Source of the DNA: CAZSSM01 sp964609385
GTDB taxonomy: Bacteria > Planctomycetota > Planctomycetia > Isosphaerales > Isosphaeraceae
DNA length: 64,000 nt
Direction of reading: 5' to 3'
Assembly: GCA_964609385.1 (NCBI GenBank)
Contig: CAZSSM010000011.1
Coordinates: 51,188 to 115,187 of the forward strand
This document shows, one piece after another, positions 55,681 to 63,260 of the stretch (its first letter is position 1; the number at the start of each line of letters is the position of its first letter). Below the pieces are notes generated by a model. That model had not been told where the DNA came from and ran no database searches. It was given only the letters and a program-made list of their open reading frames with translations. The position numbers and the translations under genes were made by a program.

Positions 55681-56823
55681 TCAGCGCCCCGATCCGGAGA
55701 TCGTTACCCGAGGTCGCGAGGCCCCCGAGCCATTCGTGTTCGAACCGGCCCCCGAGCCGAACGTGACCCGTGCACTTCCGTTCAGTAAAGGGTTCCCTAT
55801 GGAACTATTGCTCGATACTTTGGAAGACGCAGGTATCGATGTCGATCGCGCAGGCGTCTCATTGGCCCGAGCGAACGGGGCCGTGGCATCGGGGTACGTC
55901 TGAAGAACCTGGTCGATCGTCTGTCGGAGCACGCGACCGGACTGTTGGAGGGCGGCGACCTCACGAGGCGACAACGCGATCTCGTACTGGGCAAGCAACC
56001 CACCGCCGCCAACAACGGTCGGGACCGAGAGGCAGACGTCATGGATCGCATAGGTCCCGGAAACGAGCGATGAGACCGGGAGGATTCGTCGCTGGTCGAG
56101 GGCGATTGAGTGGACGACCTCGGCAATCGAGACGCCGACAGCGAAGCCGGCGCCGCCCTTCAGCTTGATCACTTGAGCGCCGCTGGCCTTGGTCCGTTTG
56201 AAAATGTCTTCGGCGTGACGGTCGTTCCAGAAGGGATATTTCTGAAGCGGGAGACCAGCAGCCTGGGCGACTGACCAGATCGGGACCATGCTGTCACCGT
56301 GTTCGCCTAGGATCAAGGCGGAGATCTGGGTCGGCGGGAGGCCGAGCGTCTCCGAGATCAAGCCGCGGAACCGCGACGAGTCGAGCTGTGTCCCGAGCCC
56401 AATTACTTGGCTGGCTCGCATTGGGAGCTTCTTTGTCGCCAAATAAGTCAGGACGTCGACAGGATTGGAAACGATGAAGACGACGGCGTCCCGTTTCAAG
56501 CCGGCCTGATACACGTCGTCGAGGATCTTCAAGAAGAGTTCGACGTTCCGATTGATCAGGTCGAGTCGGCTCTCATCCGGCTTTCGTCGAAGGCCGGCGG
56601 TAATGACGAGGACGTCGGTCTCAGGCATGACCTCATAGCCCGTCGCCGCGATCCGCTGATCGCTGGTCAAGGCTGAACCGTGCAGGAGGTCGAGCGCTTG
56701 GCCCCGGCAGAGATCCTGGTTGACATCGATGAGATTGATCTCGCTGACGATCCCCCCGCACTGCAAGGCGAAGCCGGCACAAGAGCCGACCAATCCACCG
56801 CCGCCGACGATGCTGACCCGCAT
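55681..56823 (-). CDS. Lactate/malate dehydrogenase-family oxidoreductase with C-terminal extension
   Basis: Residues 1-317 form a normal LDH/MDH: Rossmann motif VGGGGLVGSCAGFAL, VLVITAGLRRKPDESRLDLI, VSNPVDVLTYLA, QLDSSRFRGLI and LGEHGDSMVPIWS (catalytic His175). The residue at the specificity position (Arg80 in GLRRKPD) is Arg, as in malate dehydrogenases, rather than Gln as in lactate dehydrogenases. The last 60 residues are a Ser/Gly/Asn-rich tail ending in two related pieces (RVTFGSG, RVTISGSG). In PVM BMCs this enzyme is thought to recycle NADH, for instance via lactaldehyde. Confidence 0.85.
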   Translation of the reverse strand: MRVSIVGGGGLVGSCAGFALQCGGIVSEINLIDVNQDLCRGQALDLLHGSALTSDQRIAATGYEVMPETDVLVITAGLRRKPDESRLDLINRNVELFLKILDDVYQAGLKRDAVVFIVSNPVDVLTYLATKKLPMRASQVIGLGTQLDSSRFRGLISETLGLPPTQISALILGEHGDSMVPIWSVAQAAGLPLQKYPFWNDRHAEDIFKRTKASGAQVIKLKGGAGFAVGVSIAEVVHSIALDQRRILPVSSLVSGTYAIHDVCLSVPTVVGGGGLLAQYEIALSPREVAALQQSGRVLRQTIDQVLQTYPDATAPFARANETPARSTSIPASSKVSSNSSIGNPLLNGSARVTFGSGAGSNTNGSGASRPRVTISGSGR

Positions 56824-56857
56824 GATTCACCTCGTTTTCCCAGTGTGAGTTTGCCGA

Positions 56858-57862
56858 TCAGCAACCCGATGCGCCCGAACGAGTGGGAATTCCGTTATGA
56901 CCATTCGGCGTAGCATGTCCGTTGGCTGTTGTCGACGCTCCCGAGGCCATCGCGCTCATGACTTGGTTGGTGATCGCTTGAACCATGGTCTCGAACTGAT
57001 CGGAGCTCCCCGGATTCGACTGGTGGGCTCCGCTCGACCTTATTCCGGCCGGAGTTTCCTGGTTGAGGACCGGCCCGTCGACGCGACCCAACGACTTGGC
57101 CGATGCGAAGGCGTGGGGATCGGTCTGGAAGTCGGAATACCCCTCGCGGAACAGGCTGTTCCCGCAAAGGTCACAATTCTCCAAGCCTCGAGTCAGTCGT
57201 GGATCGGGGATGTTGAGGTTCGGCTTGAGCTTAATCAGCTCGGCAGCCTTGTCGTCACTGTAATAGTTGATCCGACCAAGCTGTCTGGTCAAAAGAAGGA
57301 TCCGACAGTAGGCGTCGATGATCTCGGTCTTGAAGTAGGCGTCCTCCAAGTCCGATCCGTAGGTGATCGTCCCATGGTTGGCGAGCAGGATCGTCTCGGT
57401 GTCGTGGACATAAGGCAACACCGTGTTGGCGAAGTCCTGGTTACCCGGGGTCTCGTAAGGGGTGATCGCGACTTCACCGAGGAAGACTTCGAACTCGGGC
57501 ATGGTGCACTTCGGAATCGGCTCGTGCGCGACCGCAAATGCGGTGGCGTGGGGAGGGTGACAATGGACGCACGACCGGATATCCTCACGCGCTTTCATAA
57601 TCGTGAGATGCAGTAGAATCTCGCTCGATCGCTTTCGCTTGCCGGCAAGCTGGTTACCATCGAGGTCGACAATGCAGAGGTCGTCCGGCTTCATGAACCC
57701 TTTAGAGACCCGAGTCGGCGTGCAGAGGACACGTTCGTCATCGAGCCTCAAGCTGATGTTGCCATCGTTGGCCGCCGCAAAGCCTTTGTTGTAGACCCGA
57801 CGGCCGACCTCGCACATGAATTCCCGTTGCTTCCATTCGTTCATCGAACCGTTGCCGATCAT
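56858..57862 (-). CDS. Class II sugar-phosphate aldolase with C-terminal encapsulation-type helix
   Basis: The start at 57862 has GAGG 8 bases upstream. The class II (fuculose/rhamnulose-1-phosphate) aldolase core has NDGNISLRL, SEILLHLTIM (catalytic Glu81), CVHCHPPHATAF (zinc His100, His102) and ANHGTITYG (His163). A CDLC motif follows at 230. The 75-residue tail contains an amphipathic helix (DQFETMVQAITNQVMSAMAS, about 288-307) flanked by Gly/Ser/Asn linkers, the form of BMC encapsulation peptides. It cleaves fuculose- or rhamnulose-1-phosphate to DHAP and lactaldehyde. Confidence 0.9.
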   Translation of the reverse strand: MIGNGSMNEWKQREFMCEVGRRVYNKGFAAANDGNISLRLDDERVLCTPTRVSKGFMKPDDLCIVDLDGNQLAGKRKRSSEILLHLTIMKAREDIRSCVHCHPPHATAFAVAHEPIPKCTMPEFEVFLGEVAITPYETPGNQDFANTVLPYVHDTETILLANHGTITYGSDLEDAYFKTEIIDAYCRILLLTRQLGRINYYSDDKAAELIKLKPNLNIPDPRLTRGLENCDLCGNSLFREGYSDFQTDPHAFASAKSLGRVDGPVLNQETPAGIRSSGAHQSNPGSSDQFETMVQAITNQVMSAMASGASTTANGHATPNGHNGIPTRSGASGC

Positions 57863-57923
57863 GGGCTTAGCCTCGTCCTCAAAAGATCGTCGCTGTCCGG
57901 TGATTGAGAAACGGTCAAGTGAT

Positions 57924-58202
57924 TCAGATGAAGATGCGGTCGAGCAGACACGCACAGTAGGCGTCGATGGGAACCTTATCGGGAACGAACGGTCGGGTGG
58001 CTTCGAGCCCGTCACTCAGTCCGACGAGCGAACCGTTACCGGTACCGAGTTGGTCGACCGCCACGATCGGTTCGCCACGACCTCCCTCCTCTCCGGCGAT
58101 GGCCGCTCGGCTCATCGGTGCTGCGAGGACTAGGCGGATCCCCGAAACCGGAAGGATGCTGCGATTTAGGGTGACGCGTCCGACGACCTCGGCGATCTTC
58201 AT
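57924..58202 (-). CDS. BMC vertex protein (BMC-P, EutN/CcmL family)
   Basis: 92 residues with the EutN/CcmL opening MKIAEVVGRVTLNR, the strand RLVLAAP, GEPIVAVDQLGTGNGSLVGL (the family core) and the closing VPIDAYCACLLDRIFI. Pentamers of this fold cap the vertices of the shell. Its ATG overlaps the stop of the next BMC-P gene upstream (ATGA). Confidence 0.93.
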   Translation of the reverse strand: MKIAEVVGRVTLNRSILPVSGIRLVLAAPMSRAAIAGEEGGRGEPIVAVDQLGTGNGSLVGLSDGLEATRPFVPDKVPIDAYCACLLDRIFI

Positions 58203-58462
58203 CGGCGAATCTCCTCAGGGAGCCCGACTACGCTCCAGCGTGCGGGGGTCTCGCGACCGAGCTGGTTTTGAAGCGTTTTGCCATCGGTCGTGAGCAGCAC
58301 GCGATCACCACGGCGAGCACCTAACCGATCGAGAACGAGCACGGGATCGCCGTCGGGCGCATCGGCTCGACCCAGCAACTGGACCACGAGCAACCGCTCA
58401 CCCTGAAGGGTCGGGTGCTTCACAGTGGAGATCGCTGTACCGATCACCTCACCCAGTTGCAT
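58199..58462 (-). CDS. BMC vertex protein (BMC-P, EutN/CcmL family)
   Basis: 87 residues from the ATG at 58462; AGG lies about 7 bases upstream. The opening MQLGEVIGTAISTVKHPTLQ, the strand LLVVQLLGRADAP and the core LVLDRLGARRGDRVLL belong to the EutN/CcmL family. Its stop overlaps the start of the BMC-P gene that ends at 57924. The presence of three different BMC-P proteins in the operon is typical of PVM loci. Confidence 0.9.
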   Translation of the reverse strand: MQLGEVIGTAISTVKHPTLQGERLLVVQLLGRADAPDGDPVLVLDRLGARRGDRVLLTTDGKTLQNQLGRETPARWSVVGLPEEIRR

Positions 58463-58523
58463 GAGCCTACCTTTCCTCGACAGAACGTGAGTCGTATCGG
58501 GCAACGGTTGTTGACTTAAATGC

Positions 58524-59978
58524 TCAATGGAAGCGGAGCCCATCGATGATCGCCGTCCGGTGCTGACGTGTGAACGTCAACGGAGTCGTGACGCCTTCGC
58601 CAGTGGGTCCGGCGATCGAGTAGGAGCCGACCCCCTCACCGCCCGAGCCGAGTCCAGCCACGCACGGACCATTGACCACAAAGATTGTGCAGTTCATCGC
58701 GCGTCCCATCCGCTCCATGACCTGAGCGTCGTTGGAGTGGAGGATCGCGGTATGGCCGTAGCCGTGTTCCGATTCGACGGCCGCGGCGATCGCTTCGTCG
58801 ACGTTGGCGACCCGCACGAACGGGACGAAGGGCATCATCTGCTCGTGGTCGACGAAGGCGTGATCGCGTCCGGTTTCGCCATAGAGGAGTTGGGTCCCCG
58901 GAGGAACGGAGAGGCCGATCTGCTGAGCGAGGACCACCGGATCCTGCCCGATCATGGCCTTGTTGACAACGAGTTTGCCGCCGTCCTTGAGCTGGAACGC
59001 TGCGCGGGTCAAGGCGTCGATCTGGTCAGGTTGGAGCCGATACGCCTGATGGCGGGACATTACGTTCATCAAGGCATCGAAGATAGATGCAACTGCAAAG
59101 ACCTGTTTTTCACCGATACAGAGCAGGTTATTATCGTAGGCCGCACCCAGAACAATCGATTTGGCTGCGTTGTCCAAGTCGGCTGTCTCGTCGACGACCA
59201 CCGGGGGATTGCCGGGGCCTGCAACGATCGCTCGTCGGTTGCTCCCGAGGGCTGCCCGAGCCACCGAGGCCCCACCGGTGACTACCAACAGCGCGATGTC
59301 GCGATGGCTGAAGAGGCGTTGGGCCGACTCGAGTGTGGGCGGATGGACAATCGTTAGGAGATCGGTCAGACCCGTCTCCTGGCGGATCAAGCGATTGAAC
59401 CGACGGACCCCTTCCATCGCGATGCTTGCACCTGAGGGGTGGGCGTTGTAGACCACAGTGTTGCCGGCCGCCAACATATTGATTGCGTTGGACGCGAGCG
59501 TGGGAAGACTGTGCGTCACCGGCGTAATTGCAGCGATGACGCCGAACGGGACGAAGTTGGTCAGGGTCAACCCGTGATCGCCAGCAGCGATCTGCGTCTC
59601 AAGCATCTCGACGCCCGGCGTCCGATGACCCGCCGTGATCAGCTTCTCGATCTTATGGTCGAGACGCCCGATCTTGGTCTCCTCTAACTCGAGACGGCCG
59701 AGATCCTCGGCCCCCTCGATACAGACCCGACGAATGCAGTCGGTCACCTGACGTCGGAAAGCGATAGAGCGATTGCGGAAGGTCGCGAATGCCTGTGTCG
59801 TTGCGGCGACAGCCGAGTCAACATCGGAGAAGATCCCTTCGCCCAGGCCGGTTTGAGCCAAGGCTGAGGCATGTGTCCCATTCCCGTTGGACATCGAGCC
59901 CATTGGCGATCCCGGAGTTCCCATCTGGGAAAGCACCTGCTCGACGACGCTGCGGATCATCTGTTCGCTGAGCTGCAT
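58524..59978 (-). CDS. CoA-acylating aldehyde dehydrogenase (PduP-like) with N-terminal encapsulation helix
   Basis: 484 residues. The first 20 residues (MQLSEQMIRSVVEQVLSQMG) form an amphipathic helix followed by a flexible Gly/Ser/Asn linker, as in PduP and related BMC enzymes. The aldehyde dehydrogenase core has PVTHSLPTLASNAINML, VVTGGASVARAAL and the catalytic Cys287 in YDNNLLCIGEKQ. It oxidises an aldehyde (probably lactaldehyde or propionaldehyde) to acyl-CoA with NAD. Its neighbours PduL and AckA carry on to acyl-phosphate and ATP. Confidence 0.94.
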   Translation of the reverse strand: MQLSEQMIRSVVEQVLSQMGTPGSPMGSMSNGNGTHASALAQTGLGEGIFSDVDSAVAATTQAFATFRNRSIAFRRQVTDCIRRVCIEGAEDLGRLELEETKIGRLDHKIEKLITAGHRTPGVEMLETQIAAGDHGLTLTNFVPFGVIAAITPVTHSLPTLASNAINMLAAGNTVVYNAHPSGASIAMEGVRRFNRLIRQETGLTDLLTIVHPPTLESAQRLFSHRDIALLVVTGGASVARAALGSNRRAIVAGPGNPPVVVDETADLDNAAKSIVLGAAYDNNLLCIGEKQVFAVASIFDALMNVMSRHQAYRLQPDQIDALTRAAFQLKDGGKLVVNKAMIGQDPVVLAQQIGLSVPPGTQLLYGETGRDHAFVDHEQMMPFVPFVRVANVDEAIAAAVESEHGYGHTAILHSNDAQVMERMGRAMNCTIFVVNGPCVAGLGSGGEGVGSYSIAGPTGEGVTTPLTFTRQHRTAIIDGLRFH

Positions 59979-60041
59979 GACAGATCCACCTAATTGAATG
60001 ACAAGGCTTGTGAATTGATCGGCGTCCGAGCGGCAATGGAA

Positions 60042-60368
60042 TCAGAACGAAGTGTCGTGCTTGTCTCGATCAAAGGCGATACGTCCCTGGATTTCGACGG
60101 TGTCGACCAGGCCGATGACTACTGCATCGACCGGGAGTTTCTCCGTGTTCGGAGTCATGCGTGCCGAGGAGCCTTGGCAGATGAGGACGATCTCACCGAG
60201 GCCCGCTCCGAGCGTATCGACGACGACGAACATCCGGCCGGTCGGCACAAGCCGCGCTTCGTCGTCAGAATCAGCGCGAAGCGGTTCGACCGTCAGCATT
60301 TTGTGGCCGGTCATGCTGGCAACCTTCTGGGTCGCCACGATGCTCCCGGTCACGCGCGCCAGGAACAT
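60042..60368 (-). CDS. BMC vertex protein (BMC-P), long form
   Basis: 108 residues from the ATG at 60368, with GGAGG 8 bases upstream (a longer ORF reaches 60536). It has MFLARVTGSIVATQKVASMT, MLTVEPLRAD and VVVDTLGAGLGEIVLICQGS, and ends with VDAVVIGLVDTVEIQG. It is the largest of the three BMC-P proteins and lies between the acetate kinase and aldehyde dehydrogenase genes. Confidence 0.92.
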   Translation of the reverse strand: MFLARVTGSIVATQKVASMTGHKMLTVEPLRADSDDEARLVPTGRMFVVVDTLGAGLGEIVLICQGSSARMTPNTEKLPVDAVVIGLVDTVEIQGRIAFDRDKHDTSF

Positions 60369-60414
60369 GGCCGGTTCCTCCCTATCCAGGTCGAAGCGTT
60401 TGTGAGTAAGGTGA

Positions 60415-61617
60415 TCATCCCGAAATCCCTTGAAGCAGGTCACGGGACTGCCGAGCGACGATGATCTCCTCGTTGGTCGGGACGACCCAGAGATCGACAT
60501 CGGAGTCGTCATCGGAGATCGTCGTTTCGGAACCACGCGTCCGTTCGTTCTTCGCAGGGTCGATCCGGATCCCGAGTTGTTCGAGGTTACGGCAGACAGC
60601 GCCTCGGATCCGTGAGGAATTCTCGCCGATCCCGCCGGTAAAGACGATCGCCTCGGCCCCTCCTAAGTCGACAAGGTACGCGCCAAGGTAGTGGCGGATC
60701 GCCAACACAAAGTTGTCGATTGCCAAGGCAGCCCGCTCATTGCCCGAGTCGGCCGCTGCCTCGATGTCTCGGAGGTCACGTCCGACCCCACCGAGCCCTT
60801 CCAAGCCCGAACGGTTTGCTAAGGTCTGGAGGACCCCATCGAGGCTCATGCCGGTCTCACGCATGATGACCGGAAGCGCGAAGGGATCGAAGTCACCGAC
60901 ACGGTTGTTGTGCGGCAGGCCAGTCTGGGGACTCATCCCCATCGAGGCGCCGATGGATCGGCCCTCGCGAATCCCGCAGAGCGAAGAGCTGCCGCCAAGA
61001 TGACATGAAATGATTCGAGCGTCGTTGCGACCGAGCAGGATCGCGGTTCGCTCGGCGATGTAACGATGGCTGGCCCCGTGGAATCCCCAGCGCCGGACGC
61101 CGAATTGGGAGTGCCACTCGTAGGGGACCGCGTAGTGTTGCGCGGCAACGGGAATGTCGCGGTGGAAGGTGGTTTCGAAGGCGGCGACCAACGGGATGTC
61201 GGGGAGCCGCTCTCGAAGCATCCGCATGGCTCGGATGTAGGGAGGATTGTGCGCGGGGGTGACGTCGGAGAAGGCGTCCATCGCTTCAAGGACGCGATCG
61301 TCAACGCGATGGACCCCAGTCAGGTTGCGGGCATGAACTGCCTTGAACCCGATCGCGGCGACTTCGTCGGCCGAGTCGAGGACACCCGTTTCGGGGTGGG
61401 TCAACTGGTCGAGGCAGAGTTGAACCGCCACACCATGGTCGGGTACAGAGGATTCGATCTCGGCCTGACCGGTCTCGGTCCAGATCCGGACCGGCGACGA
61501 CTCCGACCCGATCCGCTCGACGGCGCCTCGGGCCAGGACCGGCTCGGCCGGGTCACCCAGGTCGAAGAGGCGATACTTGAAGCTGGTGCTTCCCAGGTTC
61601 GCGACCAGGATCTTCAC
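60415..61617 (-). CDS. ackA: Acetate kinase
   Basis: The GTG at 61617 has AGGGAGG 7 bases upstream and is preferred over the TTG at 61623, which nearly touches that site. Motifs are canonical: KILVANLGSTSFKYRLF (phosphate 1), FHGASHRYIAER, CHLGGSSSLCGIREG, MSPQTGLPHNNRVGDFDP and VFTGGIGENSSRIR. It makes ATP from acyl-phosphate (acetate, propionate or lactyl phosphate) and is the last step of substrate-level phosphorylation after PduL. No shell-targeting extension is seen, so it may work in the cytosol. Confidence 0.94.
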   Translation of the reverse strand: MKILVANLGSTSFKYRLFDLGDPAEPVLARGAVERIGSESSPVRIWTETGQAEIESSVPDHGVAVQLCLDQLTHPETGVLDSADEVAAIGFKAVHARNLTGVHRVDDRVLEAMDAFSDVTPAHNPPYIRAMRMLRERLPDIPLVAAFETTFHRDIPVAAQHYAVPYEWHSQFGVRRWGFHGASHRYIAERTAILLGRNDARIISCHLGGSSSLCGIREGRSIGASMGMSPQTGLPHNNRVGDFDPFALPVIMRETGMSLDGVLQTLANRSGLEGLGGVGRDLRDIEAAADSGNERAALAIDNFVLAIRHYLGAYLVDLGGAEAIVFTGGIGENSSRIRGAVCRNLEQLGIRIDPAKNERTRGSETTISDDDSDVDLWVVPTNEEIIVARQSRDLLQGISG

Positions 61618-61705
61618 GCTCAAACCTCCCTCGGCGTTGCGACGGTCGGGGCGGGCCGCTGGCCGACGGCCCTGCCATCGGGGAACGAATCGGCGATCAA
61701 GTCAC

Positions 61706-62035
61706 TCAACGAGGGGTGAGAAACGTATCGACAACCGAAGGATCGGGACGCGGAATGACGTGGGCACTGAGCAATTCACCGATTCGGCTGGCTGCTTCGG
61801 CTCCAGCTTCGACGGCTGCGCGGACGCTTCCGACGTCGCCGCGGACCAAGGTGGTGACTAGACCACCGCCGATGTCGATGCGTCCGGCCAGAGTCACGTT
61901 GGCCGCCTTAAGCATCGCATCGGTCCCTTCGATGAGACCGACCAGACCTTTGGTCTCGATCAGCCCCAGAGCCTCGCCGTTGAACCCGTTAAACCGCGTG
62001 CCGTTGCCCGTCGCCGTAGATGTCGCCGTCGCCAT
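61706..62035 (-). CDS. BMC hexamer shell protein (BMC-H)
   Basis: The start at 62035 has AGGAG 8 bases upstream; an in-frame ATG at 62089 also has a usable site and would add 18 polar residues. A Thr/Asn-rich lead is followed by the BMC domain: ALGLIETKGLVGLIEGTDAM, ITLAGR-type strand, GGLVTTLVRGDVGSVRAAVE (pore loop) and SAHVIPRPDPSV. Hexamers tile the shell facets. It lies just after the second BMC-H gene and before ackA. Confidence 0.94.
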   Translation of the reverse strand: MATATSTATGNGTRFNGFNGEALGLIETKGLVGLIEGTDAMLKAANVTLAGRIDIGGGLVTTLVRGDVGSVRAAVEAGAEAASRIGELLSAHVIPRPDPSVVDTFLTPR

Positions 62036-62125
62036 CGAGCCGTCTCCTGACTGTTCGGGGTTGGATGAAGAGGTGGTTCCGTCAGACATGGGCGGATCGC
62101 TCCAGATCCCAGAGAGGGTTCACGA

Positions 62126-62428
62126 TTACTTGGCTACAGCGGAGCGATCGATCTTCAAAATGCCGTCGAGATCCTCGTGCGGTCGCGGGATGACCTGGAC
62201 GCTGACGACCTCACCGATCCGGCTGGCCGCCGCGCTCCCGGCATCGACGGCCGCCTTGACCGCCGCCACATCACCGACCACAAAGGCCGTCACGAGGCCG
62301 GAGCCCACCTTGTCCCACTTGATCAGGTCGACGTTGGCCGCCTTCATCATCGCGTCGGACGCCTCGACCAGGGCGGTGAACCCCTTGGTCTCGATCATGC
62401 CCAACGCCTCCAAATTGGAACCAGCCAT
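62126..62428 (-). CDS. BMC hexamer shell protein (BMC-H)
   Basis: 100 residues with GAGGAG before the ATG. The domain is canonical: LEALGMIETKGFTALVEASD, MMKAANVDLIKWDKVGSG, LVTAFVVGDVAAVKAAVDAG and VQVIPRPHEDLDGIL. The pore loop reads GDVAAV against GDVGSV in its paralogue, which may change what passes. It follows pduL. Confidence 0.95.
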   Translation of the reverse strand: MAGSNLEALGMIETKGFTALVEASDAMMKAANVDLIKWDKVGSGLVTAFVVGDVAAVKAAVDAGSAAASRIGEVVSVQVIPRPHEDLDGILKIDRSAVAK

Positions 62429-62552
62429 CGGTCGGTCTCCTCAAAGCGCAGTCCCGAGTCAAGGACCGGCTGGGTGAATGAACGGACACTTAATTAAAAC
62501 AGACGATTGGGTTGGATGTCACAAACGCAGCGAATTGCGTCATGGAACCGTT

Positions 62553-63260
62553 TTACTCTTTCATCAGCTCGACCTTGGTGGCGTTACTGATGTCGCAGCA
62601 GTTGCCTTCGTCGGTGTCAAGGTGGACCTCGAGTTTCCAATCGGGATTGATCCGGACTAAGATTCCCTCCAAGGTCGTGGGACAAGTCCCTTCGATCCGG
62701 AGGGCCATCCGGTCCCGTTGCTGGACGCCGTAGTATTCGGCGTCTCGAGGACCCATGTGGACATGACGTTCCGCGCGGATCACGCCTTGAGGCAACTCGA
62801 CGTTTCCTTTGGGCCCGACAAGCAGACAGCCGGGCGTCCCATCAATGTCGCCGGAGAGCCGGACCGGGAGTTCGATGCCCAAGCTGACGGCATCGGTGAA
62901 CGCGAGCTCGACTTGGCTGAACTTTCGGCAAGGTCCCAAGATCCGGAGGTTCGGGATCATCCGTCGACGCGGACCGATCAGGGAGATCGTCTCCTCGGCA
63001 GCGAAGTCGGTCCCTTGATAGAGAGCACGCATAGGAGTCAGTTGATGTCCAGGGCCGAACAAGATTTCGACGTGTTCCTGTGTCAAGTGACAATGGCGCG
63101 CGGAAATGTTCACGACCAAGTTCGGACGGGACCCGTCTGATGCCGAAGGGGTCGGCAGCCCATTGAAATGGGTCTGAAGGGCGGACCGAACCATCTGCTC
63201 GACCGCGCTTCGGACGTCCGGAGATTGGCCGAGGACGGCCTCGGAATGCATGAGGCTCAT
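62553..63260 (-). CDS. pduL: PduL-type phosphotransacylase with N-terminal encapsulation helix
   Basis: 235 residues. The N-terminal helix (SPDVRSAVEQMVRSALQTHF, 13-32) has the same pattern as that of the aldehyde dehydrogenase. The PduL domain repeats follow: NISARHCHLT (zinc His56, His58) and RAERHVHMGP (His166, His168). It swaps CoA for phosphate on the acyl group made by the aldehyde dehydrogenase, which frees CoA inside the shell. Its ATG overlaps the stop of the DeoR gene (ATGA). Confidence 0.93.
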   Translation of the reverse strand: MSLMHSEAVLGQSPDVRSAVEQMVRSALQTHFNGLPTPSASDGSRPNLVVNISARHCHLTQEHVEILFGPGHQLTPMRALYQGTDFAAEETISLIGPRRRMIPNLRILGPCRKFSQVELAFTDAVSLGIELPVRLSGDIDGTPGCLLVGPKGNVELPQGVIRAERHVHMGPRDAEYYGVQQRDRMALRIEGTCPTTLEGILVRINPDWKLEVHLDTDEGNCCDISNATKVELMKE

